In this document: positions 39,278-48,219 of the stretch, piece by piece
Layout: every line of letters starts with the position of its first letter
How positions within the stretch are numbered: position 1 is the stretch's first letter
NCBI GenBank assembly: GCA_002731875.1
Contig: PCCY01000015.1
Coordinates: 34,210 to 98,209 of the forward strand
Reading direction: 5' to 3'
From: Roseobacter sp.
Lineage (GTDB): Bacteria > Pseudomonadota > Alphaproteobacteria > Rhodobacterales > Rhodobacteraceae
DNA length: 64,000 bases
Notes under the pieces: model-generated
Database searches by the model: none
Told to the model about the DNA's origin: nothing
The model's input: only the letters and a program-made list of their open reading frames with translations
Program-made: the position numbers and the translations under genes

Positions 39278-40689
39278 TGTGTGAGCCTCAGCTGATTGAT
39301 CTGACGCGCGATTGCACGGAAGGCTTCGGACAGTTCGATACCCTCAACCCTGAAGAAATGGCTGGGTGATGACGCGCAGCTTTTCATGACATTCGCGCCG
39401 TGATCCTCAACTTCAAAGCCGATAGACCAGATGACAATGTTTTTCTGTTTGGCAGCGGTGCAAATGCTATTGAGAAGCTGGTCGCCTAGTGTGGGAGTGT
39501 ATTTTCTCCACGAATACTTGTACCAGTCGCTGTAGCTGACGGCGTTATACAGGTAGTAATTAAAGTTGTATTTGCTCCAGTGCACGACCTTGCTTGGCGT
39601 ATTGTAATATTCGGCCGAGATGCGGTTCGATATCGAATTTTCGCCGTCGGTCATCAAGATGATGGTCTTGAGGGTTTCCGGATCATCATACGCCTTTGGA
39701 CGTCCAGAGAATTTGCTGTCGACAAATCCCGCTGTTACCAACCCGTCGTTGATACTGCGAAACGACGGATCAAGCATGGCAGTGGCCCATTTCATGCCCA
39801 GAAAGATCGACGTACCGGCCCGTGGCACCAAGGCGTTGATCTGGTTTTTCAGCACCGTATTGTTTTGTGACAACGGCGTGATGCGTTCGTAGCTGGCGCG
39901 CGGGCAGACGGTGCTGCTGCGGTCGTTGCTCCGCCCGTCATAGTTCCACTGGAAATGTTGCGCTTGCTCGTGCGGTTTGCTGACGTCTAGTGCAGAGCTT
40001 TTAAATTCGGTTTCGTCGAATTCAACGCAGTGGGAAAAGTCGTGGGATTTATTCATCGGGATACGTTTCATGATCTCGGGACCAGCGTTGACCTGTTCGG
40101 AATAGGGAATCACCGAAACAGAAATCAGATCCTGGCTTTCCTTGGTCAGAACCGTATCCACGAACACAGAAGCCGCTTTGCGCAATTCAGAGATGCGGCC
40201 GTTCAGCGCCATGGAACCCGAAATATCGAGAACCAGTGAAATTTCGACGTTTGCCACACGTTCTTCCGCTTGGCTTCTTGCTGGCACGCTCAAGGTCGGG
40301 TAACCGAACCGTCCCAAGAACTGGGTGGGCATTTCCATGCTTGCATCGACCGTAACCGTGCGAAAGTTCAGACCGTTGGCAACCGTGACGTTTGACAGGT
40401 AATCGATCATTCCGGCCTTTGCGAAGTAATCCTTCACCACCGCAGACGGATCAAGCGTTTGATCAAGGTCAGCGGCCGCCAGCACAGCGCGGTCGGCTAC
40501 TGCTTGCAGGCGCGACCGTTCCATCTCGTGACGCATGAAGTCCAGCTGAATACCGCCCACCAGCACCATCATCATGATCATGAAAAGCGCCAGAATGGTG
40601 AATACACCATCTTCCTCGCGAGCAAACCTGACGAGCCTGCGCCGCAAAGCGGGCTGTAACCGTGCTTTCGCTTCGTTGAACGTCATCAT
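39274..40689 (-). CDS. TadG-like protein with vWA domain
   Basis: EEDGVFTILALFMIMMMVLVGGIQLDFMRHEMERSRLQAVADRAVLAAADLDQTLDP; vWA MIDAS-like VLDISGSMALNGRI; start set at ATG 40689. Confidence 0.8.
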   Translation of the reverse strand: MMTFNEAKARLQPALRRRLVRFAREEDGVFTILALFMIMMMVLVGGIQLDFMRHEMERSRLQAVADRAVLAAADLDQTLDPSAVVKDYFAKAGMIDYLSNVTVANGLNFRTVTVDASMEMPTQFLGRFGYPTLSVPARSQAEERVANVEISLVLDISGSMALNGRISELRKAASVFVDTVLTKESQDLISVSVIPYSEQVNAGPEIMKRIPMNKSHDFSHCVEFDETEFKSSALDVSKPHEQAQHFQWNYDGRSNDRSSTVCPRASYERITPLSQNNTVLKNQINALVPRAGTSIFLGMKWATAMLDPSFRSINDGLVTAGFVDSKFSGRPKAYDDPETLKTIILMTDGENSISNRISAEYYNTPSKVVHWSKYNFNYYLYNAVSYSDWYKYSWRKYTPTLGDQLLNSICTAAKQKNIVIWSIGFEVEDHGANVMKSCASSPSHFFRVEGIELSEAFRAIARQINQLRLTQ

Positions 40690-41049
40690 TCCTGTTCCCA
40701 ATTGCCTGCGCGCGTTACAAGTCATCCCGCACAAGGACCCGTATGTGAGGTTTATGAAGGATGAAGGTGGCCGAAATAGGGCGAAATCACGTGTATTATG
40801 GACACATCCTGTCACGCTGCCGCAGGTGCAATTGATCTTACCAAGGGGCGCGGGGCGGGTGACGATGTTCACACGGTCTGGGAAATGGAATGTACGGAGC
40901 AGGCTTCAAAGTTTTCAAATCGCCTAAATTCTGTGCATTTTTGTCCCCTAAATCGCGTTTGCACCTTTATTACCGACGCCGTGCATGTTCAAACTGCGGC
41001 GCGGTGATGCATCATCACAAAGGTCACTTTGCCAAACAGGAGCAAACAA

Positions 41050-42480
41050 ATGATCCTCGGAAATGAACCCAGCTTTCGCGATAGCGTCGACATTATGTTC
41101 AACAGGGCGGTCGCGCTCATGGATTTGTCGCCGGGACTGGAGGAAAAGATCAGGGTCTGCAATGCCACGTATACGGTGCGTTTCGGGGTGCGCCTGCGCG
41201 GCAGTATCCAAACATTCACCGGCTATCGGTCGGTGCATTCCGAACACATGGAGCCAGTGAAGGGCGGTATTCGCTATAGCCTTGGCGTGAACCAGAACGA
41301 AGTCGAAGCGCTGGCGGCCTTGATGACATATAAATGCGCTTTGGTGAACGCGCCATTCGGCGGCTCGAAAGGCGGGCTTTGTATTGATCCGCGCGAATAT
41401 AACGAACACGAGTTGGAGCTGATAACGCGCCGCTTTGCCTATGAGTTGATCAAGCGAGACATGATCAACCCCGCGCAGAACGTGCCCGCGCCCGATATGG
41501 GCACGGGCGAACGGGAGATGGCGTGGATCGCCGACCAGTACAAGCGCATGAACACCACCGACATCAACGGGGCTGCATGTGTCACCGGTAAACCGATCAT
41601 TTCCGGCGGCATTCAAGGGCGCACCGAGGCCACAGGCCGTGGTGTGCAATATGCATTGCACGCGTTTTTCCGGGATGTGGAGGGCATGGAAAAAGCAGGC
41701 CTTACCGGAGAGCTGGACGGCAAGCGCGTAGTGGTTCAGGGGCTGGGCAATGTCGGGTATCACGCAGCGAAATTTCTAAGCGAGGAAGACGGTTGCAAGA
41801 TAACTGCGATTATTGAACGCGACGGGGCGTTGTTTGATGACAAAGGCCTGGATGTCGAGGAAGTTCACCGCTGGATCACGCAACATGGCACCGTAAAAGG
41901 CTACCCAGATGCGCCTTTGGAGGAGAATGGAGCGAAACTGCTGGAGGCGGAATGCGATATCCTGATCCCCGCCGCGCTCGAGGGCGTGATCAATATGAGC
42001 AACGCGGAAGATATCAAGGCACCGCTGATCGTGGAAGCTGCAAACGGTCCGGTAACCGCAGGAGCGGATGAAATCCTGCGGGGCAAAGGGATCGTGATCA
42101 TTCCGGATATGTACGCCAATGCCGGGGGGGTGACCGTGTCATATTTCGAGTGGGTCAAAAACCTGAGCCATATCCGCTTTGGCCGGATGCAGCGGCGCAA
42201 CGAAGAAAGCCGTCACCAGTTGTTGGTGGACGAACTTGAGCGTCTGAGCGCGGATAGCGGCATCGGCTGGCAGTTGAGCCCGAACTTCAAGGACAAATAC
42301 CTGCGCGGTGCCGGAGAACTGGAGCTGGTACGGTCGGGGCTTTATGACACGATGAGCGATGCGTACCAGACCATGGCAGAGGTTTGGCACAACCGCACAG
42401 ATGTCACCGATCTGCGCACAGCGGCGTATCTGGTGAGCATCGGCAAAGTAGCGGCCAGCTATCGCACCAAGGGGCTTTGA
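41050..42480 (+). CDS. Glu/Leu/Phe/Val-family dehydrogenase (glutamate dehydrogenase)
   Basis: GGIRYSLGVNQNEVEALAALMTYKCALVNAPFGGSKGGL, PAPDMGTGEREMAWI, VVQGLGNVGYHAA. Confidence 0.93.
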   Translation: MILGNEPSFRDSVDIMFNRAVALMDLSPGLEEKIRVCNATYTVRFGVRLRGSIQTFTGYRSVHSEHMEPVKGGIRYSLGVNQNEVEALAALMTYKCALVNAPFGGSKGGLCIDPREYNEHELELITRRFAYELIKRDMINPAQNVPAPDMGTGEREMAWIADQYKRMNTTDINGAACVTGKPIISGGIQGRTEATGRGVQYALHAFFRDVEGMEKAGLTGELDGKRVVVQGLGNVGYHAAKFLSEEDGCKITAIIERDGALFDDKGLDVEEVHRWITQHGTVKGYPDAPLEENGAKLLEAECDILIPAALEGVINMSNAEDIKAPLIVEAANGPVTAGADEILRGKGIVIIPDMYANAGGVTVSYFEWVKNLSHIRFGRMQRRNEESRHQLLVDELERLSADSGIGWQLSPNFKDKYLRGAGELELVRSGLYDTMSDAYQTMAEVWHNRTDVTDLRTAAYLVSIGKVAASYRTKGL

Positions 42481-42651
42481 CCGGGTCCGCGCATTGACGG
42501 CGTGCATGTGTCGTGGACCGTCCTGTTCACGGCGCGAATTTTTACGACGCAAATCGCACACGATCAACGCCACTGCCATTGCACCTTGACGCAGGAGACG
42601 ATTGAGTAGCGCATATGGCGCTGGTGTCGGGATCATGGGTCAGGGGGGAGT

Positions 42652-43905
42652 ATGCGGTTTTCAGGCTTGCGCGTGTTGCGCGAAGGATTGACTGGCAACA
42701 AAGGTTGGACGCCGCAGTGGCGCGATGCCGACCCCAAGGCCGAATATGACGCGATCATCATCGGCGGTGGTGGGCATGGGCTGAGCACCGCGTACTATCT
42801 GGCAAAAGAACACGGGCTTACCAATGTAGCCGTTCTTGAGAAAGGTTATCTTGGCGGCGGAAACGTAGGGCGCAACACCACGATTGTACGCGCCAACTAT
42901 TTCTTGCCCGGCAATTCCGAGTTTTATTCGCATTCGCTCAAGTTATGGGAGGGGCTGGAACAAGACCTGAACTATAACGTGATGCATTCGCAGCGGGGGT
43001 TGATCAATCTGTTCCATTCCGACGGGCAGCGTGACGCGTTTGCCCGGCGCGGCAACGCAATGATCAACCAAGGCGATGATGCCGTGCTGCTGGACCGCGC
43101 GGGCGTGCGCAAGCATTTGCCATACCTTGATTTCGACAATGCGCGATTCCCCATATATGGTGGTTTGCTGCATCCCCGGGGTGGGACGGCACGCCATGAC
43201 GCGGTGGCATGGGGGTATGCGCGCGGCGCGTCCGAGCGCGGCGTTGATCTGATTCAGCAATGCGAAGTCACCGGGATCGATATCGAAAACGGACGTGTAC
43301 GCGGCGTGCAGACCACGCGTGGTGCGATCCGGGCCAAGAAGGTCGGTATCGTGGTTGCCGGACGGTCGGGGCAGGTCGCGGCTATGGCAGGTATGCGTCT
43401 GCCGATTGAAAGCCATGTGTTGCAGGCGTTTGTGACCGAAGGGCTAAAACCGTGCATTGATCATGTCGTGAGTTTTGGCATGGGGCATTTTTATATTTCC
43501 CAGTCGGACAAAGGCGGGCTGGTCTTCGGGGGCGATCTGGATTTTTATGCATCATACGCGGCACGGGGCAACCTGCCGATGGCCGAACATGTCATGGAGG
43601 CGGGCATGGCGCTGATGCCGATGATCGGCAAGGCACGCGTGTTGCGCAGCTGGGGCGGGATCATGGACATGACGCCAGATGGCAGCCCGATCATCGACAA
43701 GACCGATACCCAAGGTTTGTTCATTGATTGCGGCTGGTGTTATGGTGGGTTCAAGGCGGTGCCGGGGTCCGGCTTCAGCTTTGCGCATTTGATGGCAACC
43801 GGTCATCACCACGGACCGGCAGCGCGCTATCGGCTGGACCGCTTCCGCACCGGCCGGGGGTTGATGGATGAAGAGGGCACCGGTTCCCAGCATAACCTGC
43901 ATTAG
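42652..43905 (+). CDS. soxB: Sarcosine oxidase subunit beta
   Basis: IIIGGGGHGLSTAYYLAKEHGLTNVAVLEKGYLGGGNVGRNTTIVRANYF. Confidence 0.95.
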   Translation: MRFSGLRVLREGLTGNKGWTPQWRDADPKAEYDAIIIGGGGHGLSTAYYLAKEHGLTNVAVLEKGYLGGGNVGRNTTIVRANYFLPGNSEFYSHSLKLWEGLEQDLNYNVMHSQRGLINLFHSDGQRDAFARRGNAMINQGDDAVLLDRAGVRKHLPYLDFDNARFPIYGGLLHPRGGTARHDAVAWGYARGASERGVDLIQQCEVTGIDIENGRVRGVQTTRGAIRAKKVGIVVAGRSGQVAAMAGMRLPIESHVLQAFVTEGLKPCIDHVVSFGMGHFYISQSDKGGLVFGGDLDFYASYAARGNLPMAEHVMEAGMALMPMIGKARVLRSWGGIMDMTPDGSPIIDKTDTQGLFIDCGWCYGGFKAVPGSGFSFAHLMATGHHHGPAARYRLDRFRTGRGLMDEEGTGSQHNLH

Positions 43906-43920
43906 GAGGTGGGTGTGGGA

Positions 43921-43952
43921 GCCTTCGGCGAGAGTTTATTTGGCAAAATGAA
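43921..43952. repeat. Dispersed intergenic repeat copy
   Basis: gccttcggcgagagtttatttggcaaaatgaa between soxB and soxD. Confidence 0.7.
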
Positions 43953-43985
43953 AGAGGGGCGGTTTCGGGCCCTGGGGAGAGTGGC

Positions 43986-44258
43986 ATGAGGCTGGACTGT
44001 CCAATTTGTGGAAGCCGTGACCGGCGAGAGTTCTATTACCAGGGCGATGCCGTGCTGCTGGAGCGCCCCGCGCCGGATGCGGGGGCCGCGGCGTGGGACG
44101 GGTATCTGCATCTGCGTGCCAACCCTGCCGGAGAGACGCGCGATCTATGGCTGCATGAATCGGGATGCGGGGCGTGGTTGGTTGTCACACGTAACACGGT
44201 GACGCATGCGGTCGAGTCGGTGGAGCTTGCATCACGCGTCAAGGAAGGTTTGCGATGA
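43986..44258 (+). CDS. soxD: Sarcosine oxidase subunit delta
   Basis: MRLDCPICGSRDRREFYYQGDAV...; short zinc-binding subunit between soxB and soxA. Confidence 0.93.
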   Translation: MRLDCPICGSRDRREFYYQGDAVLLERPAPDAGAAAWDGYLHLRANPAGETRDLWLHESGCGAWLVVTRNTVTHAVESVELASRVKEGLR

Positions 44259-47188
44259 GGATCAGGGGCAAGGGGCTTGTCGACCGGTCCGACACCGTGA
44301 CGTTCCGCTTTGACGGGCGCAGCTATGACGGGTTCGCGGGTGACACGGTGGCGTCGGCCTTGCTGGCGAATGGTGTCAGGCTGATGGGGCGATCGTTCAA
44401 GTATCATCGGCCGCGTGGCGTATTGACGGCGGGCAGCGAAGAGCCGAACGCCTTGGTCACTGTCGGGATCGGCGCAGCTGCGGAGCCGAATGTGCGCGCC
44501 ACGACTCAGGAGATTTTCGAGGGGTTGGAGGTGCGCAGCCAGAATGCGTGGCCGTCCCTGGATCTGGATCTGCTGGCGGTCAACAATCTGTTTGCGCCTT
44601 GGTTGGGCGCGGGGTTCTACTACAAGACTTTCATGTGGCCGAAGGCGTTCTGGGAGCGGGTGTATGAGCCGGTGATCCGGCGCGCGGCCGGGCTGGGGGG
44701 GCTGAGCGGAGAACCCGACCCGGACACCTATGAGAGGGCTTTTGCGTTTTGCGATGTATTGGTTATCGGCGCGGGGCCCGCGGGGTTGATGGCGGCACTG
44801 ACAGCAGCCCGCGCCGGCGCAGATGTCATCATTGCCGATGAAGACGCGCGACCAGGGGGTCGGCTGAATGCCGAGGTTCTGGAAATCGACGGTGAACCCG
44901 GGCATGTGTGGGCCGCGCGCGCCGTGGCCGAGTTGGAAAGCATGCGCAACGTTCGGGTGATGTCACGTACGACGGTCACGGGCGCATACGATCAGGGAAC
45001 CTTTGGCGCGTTGGAGCGGGTGAACCAGCATCGCGGCGGGCGCGGTGACGGAGCCCCCTTGGCGTGTTTTTGGCGCATTGTTGCCAAGCACAGCATTCTG
45101 GCGGCTGGTGCGATAGAACGGCCGGTGGCGTTTCAGAACAACGACCGTCCCGGCATCATGACCGCCGGAGCTGTGCGCGCATACCTGAACCGGTGGGGCG
45201 TCAGCCCGGGCAGGGCAGTTACGGTATTTGCAAACAATGACGACGCACATCGCACGGCGCAGGATATGACCGCTGCCGGCGTGCGGGTGGCCGCTGTGAT
45301 AGACAGTCGGGCGGAGGTGCGTTCGACTGCGGAATATCCGGTGTACCGGAATGCGCAGGTCAGCAATTCACAAGGAGGCAAGGAGCTGGAAAGCATCAGC
45401 ATTCTTGTTAACGGGAAGACCGAAAAGATACAGACGGATTGTCTGGCGATGTCCGGGGGGTGGAATCCGTCTGTGCATTTGACGTGCCACATGAATGGTC
45501 GACCGACATGGCGCGCCGACATTCAGGCGTTCGTACCGACCGAAGGGGCCGTACCCGGGATGACGACGGCGGGAGCATGCAGGGGTTCGTTTTCCACCCA
45601 CGGGTGTCTGGCCGATGGAGTCGCAGCCGCCCGGCAGGTGTTGGACGCTTTGGGAAAAAAGGCACCCGATAGTGCTTTGCCTCAGACCGAGGACGCACCC
45701 TATAACCTGGCACCGTTATGGGCTGTGGCAGGCAAGGGCCGTGCTTGGCTGGATTTCCAGAATGATGTCTGCGTGAAAGACGTCAAGCAGGCGGTGGTAG
45801 AGAACTTTCGGTCGGTAGAACATATGAAGCGCTATACGACGCAAGGTATGGCGACAGATCAGGGAAAGAATTCAAACGTCGCGGCATTGGCGGTGTTGGC
45901 CGACGCCACGGGGCGCGGGATACCGAAGACCGGCACCACGACGTTCCGTCCGCCCTATTCCCCGGTTTCAATTGCGGCGATGGGGGCGGGGGCGCAAGGC
46001 CAGGGGTTTGCACCGCAGCGGTTTACCACCTCGCATCGTGCCGGTATCGCAGCGGGGGCACCGATGATCGAAACCGGCTTGTGGTATCGCCCCAGCTATT
46101 TTCCCAAACCGGGCGAAAAGACGTGGCGGCAATCTTGTGATCGTGAGGTAGGTCACGTGCGCAACGCCGTGGGGGTCTGTGATGTCTCGACGTTGGGCAA
46201 GATTGATATTCAGGGGCCCGATGCGGCGGCGCTGCTGGATCTTGTGTATGTCAACACGTTCTCCACCTTGAAGGTCGGGCGGGTCCGGTATGGATTGATG
46301 CTGCGGGAAGATGGTACGGTCATGGATGACGGGACATGCGCCCGGCTGGGCATGACGCATTTTGTCATCACCACCACCACTGCAGCCGCGGGTACGGTAA
46401 TGCGGCATCTGGAATTTGTGGCGCAATGTCTGCGTCCCGAGTGGCGGGGCGCGATGACATCCACCACCGAACAATGGGCGCAGTTCGCCGTGGCGGGGCC
46501 AAGATCCCGGGATTTGCTGAACGGATTGCTGGATGCGCCGATCGACAATGACACCTGGCCGTTCATGGCCTGCGGAGACGTATCGGTATTGGGCGTGGCC
46601 GCGCGGCTTTTCCGCGTCTCGTTTTCGGGTGAACATGCCTATGAAATCGCTGTGGGAGCGCGTTACGGGGAGGCCCTGTTTCGCGAGTTGGTCGCGCGGG
46701 CTGAGGGGCTTGGGGGTGGAGCCTATGGCATGGAGGCGATGAACGTGTTGCGGATCGAAAAGGGGTTTATCACCCATGCCGAAATCCACGGTCGGACCAC
46801 TGCTTTCGACGTGGGCATGGGCGCTATGATAAGCGCCACCAAGGATTGCATCGGCAAGGTCATGGCCGCGCGTCCTGGGTTGATGGACCGGGATCGCGAG
46901 CGGTTGGTCGGGTTCAAGCCGACAGGTGCCGTGAAGCAGCTGAGCGCTGGTGCGCATGTCTTTGCCGCGGGCATGGAGGCAACACGCGAAAACGATCAAG
47001 GCTATATCACGTCGGTGGGCTTTTCCCCTTCCTATGAGACTTATGTCGGTTTGGGTTTTGTCAAAAGCGGCCCTGAGCGCTATGGCGAGGTGATGCGCGT
47101 GGTCGACCATCTGCGCGAGCTGGACGTCGAGGTAGAGATATGTCCGCCGGTTTTTGTGGACCCCGAGGGGAGGCGCGCGCGTGGCTGA
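44255..47188 (+). CDS. soxA: Sarcosine oxidase subunit alpha
   Basis: FRFDGRSYDGFAGDTVASALLANGVRLMGRSFKYHRPRGVLTAGSEEPNALV, FAD motif, C-terminal GcvT-like domain. Confidence 0.95.
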   Translation: MRIRGKGLVDRSDTVTFRFDGRSYDGFAGDTVASALLANGVRLMGRSFKYHRPRGVLTAGSEEPNALVTVGIGAAAEPNVRATTQEIFEGLEVRSQNAWPSLDLDLLAVNNLFAPWLGAGFYYKTFMWPKAFWERVYEPVIRRAAGLGGLSGEPDPDTYERAFAFCDVLVIGAGPAGLMAALTAARAGADVIIADEDARPGGRLNAEVLEIDGEPGHVWAARAVAELESMRNVRVMSRTTVTGAYDQGTFGALERVNQHRGGRGDGAPLACFWRIVAKHSILAAGAIERPVAFQNNDRPGIMTAGAVRAYLNRWGVSPGRAVTVFANNDDAHRTAQDMTAAGVRVAAVIDSRAEVRSTAEYPVYRNAQVSNSQGGKELESISILVNGKTEKIQTDCLAMSGGWNPSVHLTCHMNGRPTWRADIQAFVPTEGAVPGMTTAGACRGSFSTHGCLADGVAAARQVLDALGKKAPDSALPQTEDAPYNLAPLWAVAGKGRAWLDFQNDVCVKDVKQAVVENFRSVEHMKRYTTQGMATDQGKNSNVAALAVLADATGRGIPKTGTTTFRPPYSPVSIAAMGAGAQGQGFAPQRFTTSHRAGIAAGAPMIETGLWYRPSYFPKPGEKTWRQSCDREVGHVRNAVGVCDVSTLGKIDIQGPDAAALLDLVYVNTFSTLKVGRVRYGLMLREDGTVMDDGTCARLGMTHFVITTTTAAAGTVMRHLEFVAQCLRPEWRGAMTSTTEQWAQFAVAGPRSRDLLNGLLDAPIDNDTWPFMACGDVSVLGVAARLFRVSFSGEHAYEIAVGARYGEALFRELVARAEGLGGGAYGMEAMNVLRIEKGFITHAEIHGRTTAFDVGMGAMISATKDCIGKVMAARPGLMDRDRERLVGFKPTGAVKQLSAGAHVFAAGMEATRENDQGYITSVGFSPSYETYVGLGFVKSGPERYGEVMRVVDHLRELDVEVEICPPVFVDPEGRRARG

Positions 47189-47735
47189 ACTGAAAGCGAG
47201 GATGCCCTGTGAGGGTCTGCTGCCGTTAACGTTTGGCGGTGTGAACCTGGACGAAGCCGACCTGGGGGTGATGACCTCTGTCGTGCTTTTGGGCGAGGAA
47301 GCGGCCTTGTCTTCCGCGTTAAGTGATGCGCACGGGGTGGGCTTTCCCAAGGCAAACCGGACTTCGGGCAAGGGAGGCGGGGTGCGCTGCATCTGGTTCG
47401 GACAGCGTCAAGCGATGTTGGTGGGCACGGCACCGGCAGATGCTTTGCAGGAACACGCGGCCCTGGTGGATCAAAGCGACGGATGGTGTGCAGTCACGGT
47501 CGAGGGAGAGGATGTGGAGCAGGTGTTGGAACGGCTTGTCCCCATCGACGTGCGCCGGATGCATTTCAAGCGTGGCTACACCGCGCGCACGCAAGTGGGG
47601 CATATGTCGGCGTCCGTTACGCGCACCGGGCCGCGGGCATTTCTTATCCTTGTATTCCGATCCATGGCGGCTAGTTTGGTGCATGAACTAGGCCAAGCCA
47701 TGCGGGCAGTCGCCTCGCGGCGCGGCGAAGGTTGA
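47181..47735 (+). CDS. soxG: Sarcosine oxidase subunit gamma
   Basis: Position after soxA with overlap; gamma-subunit-like sequence; GTG start. Confidence 0.85.
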   Translation: MAELKARMPCEGLLPLTFGGVNLDEADLGVMTSVVLLGEEAALSSALSDAHGVGFPKANRTSGKGGGVRCIWFGQRQAMLVGTAPADALQEHAALVDQSDGWCAVTVEGEDVEQVLERLVPIDVRRMHFKRGYTARTQVGHMSASVTRTGPRAFLILVFRSMAASLVHELGQAMRAVASRRGEG

Positions 47736-47760
47736 ATTCATGTTGATATGTGGAGATGTG

Positions 47761-48075
47761 ATGATGAAGGTATTATCGGTGACAATAATGGCGGCCTCTG
47801 TGAGCCTGGCTGCTCCGGCCTGGGCGGTCAGCAGCGACGCCGAGGTTAGTTGCGCCTATCAGGCAGATGTAGTGCAGGCAGTGCGTCAGGCCCGACTGGA
47901 CCGGGTGAAAGAACGCGGCGTGGCAAAGCATGTCGCGGCGTCCGCCCCCGCCTGGCCCGCGAAGTACAACGCTGTCGTGCCTCTGGTCACCCCATGGGTT
48001 TATGAAATGAAAATGCGTGATGTCAAAGCCAATGATCTGGGGGCGGCCTGGAAAGAGATGTGCCTGGGCAGGTGA
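47761..48075 (+). CDS. Small secreted protein of unknown function
   Basis: Signal peptide MMKVLSVTIMAASVSLAAPAWA; two Cys in mature part. Confidence 0.55.
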   Translation: MMKVLSVTIMAASVSLAAPAWAVSSDAEVSCAYQADVVQAVRQARLDRVKERGVAKHVAASAPAWPAKYNAVVPLVTPWVYEMKMRDVKANDLGAAWKEMCLGR

Positions 48076-48081
48076 GGACAT

Positions 48082-48161
48082 CGCCCGGCGGTGGGGGCAG
48101 GGAGGGGCCAGCCCCATCGCCCTGACGGGCGATCCCCCGGAGTTTATCTGGCAAAATGAAA
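48082..48161. repeat. Extended copy of the dispersed intergenic repeat
   Basis: gcccggcggtgggggcagggaggggccagccccatcgccctgacgggcgatcccccggagtttatctggcaaaatgaaa; ends in the shared core agttta-ctggcaaaatgaaa. Confidence 0.6.
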
Positions 48162-48219
48162 CGGTAGATCTACACGTTGGGTGCTGGACTTCGAGCCTCG
48201 TGCGGCGATATATACAGCT

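Noticed and set aside
45968-47392. 474-aa minus-strand ORF
   Set aside because: Antisense to soxA/soxG, which are unmistakable; no recognisable domain.
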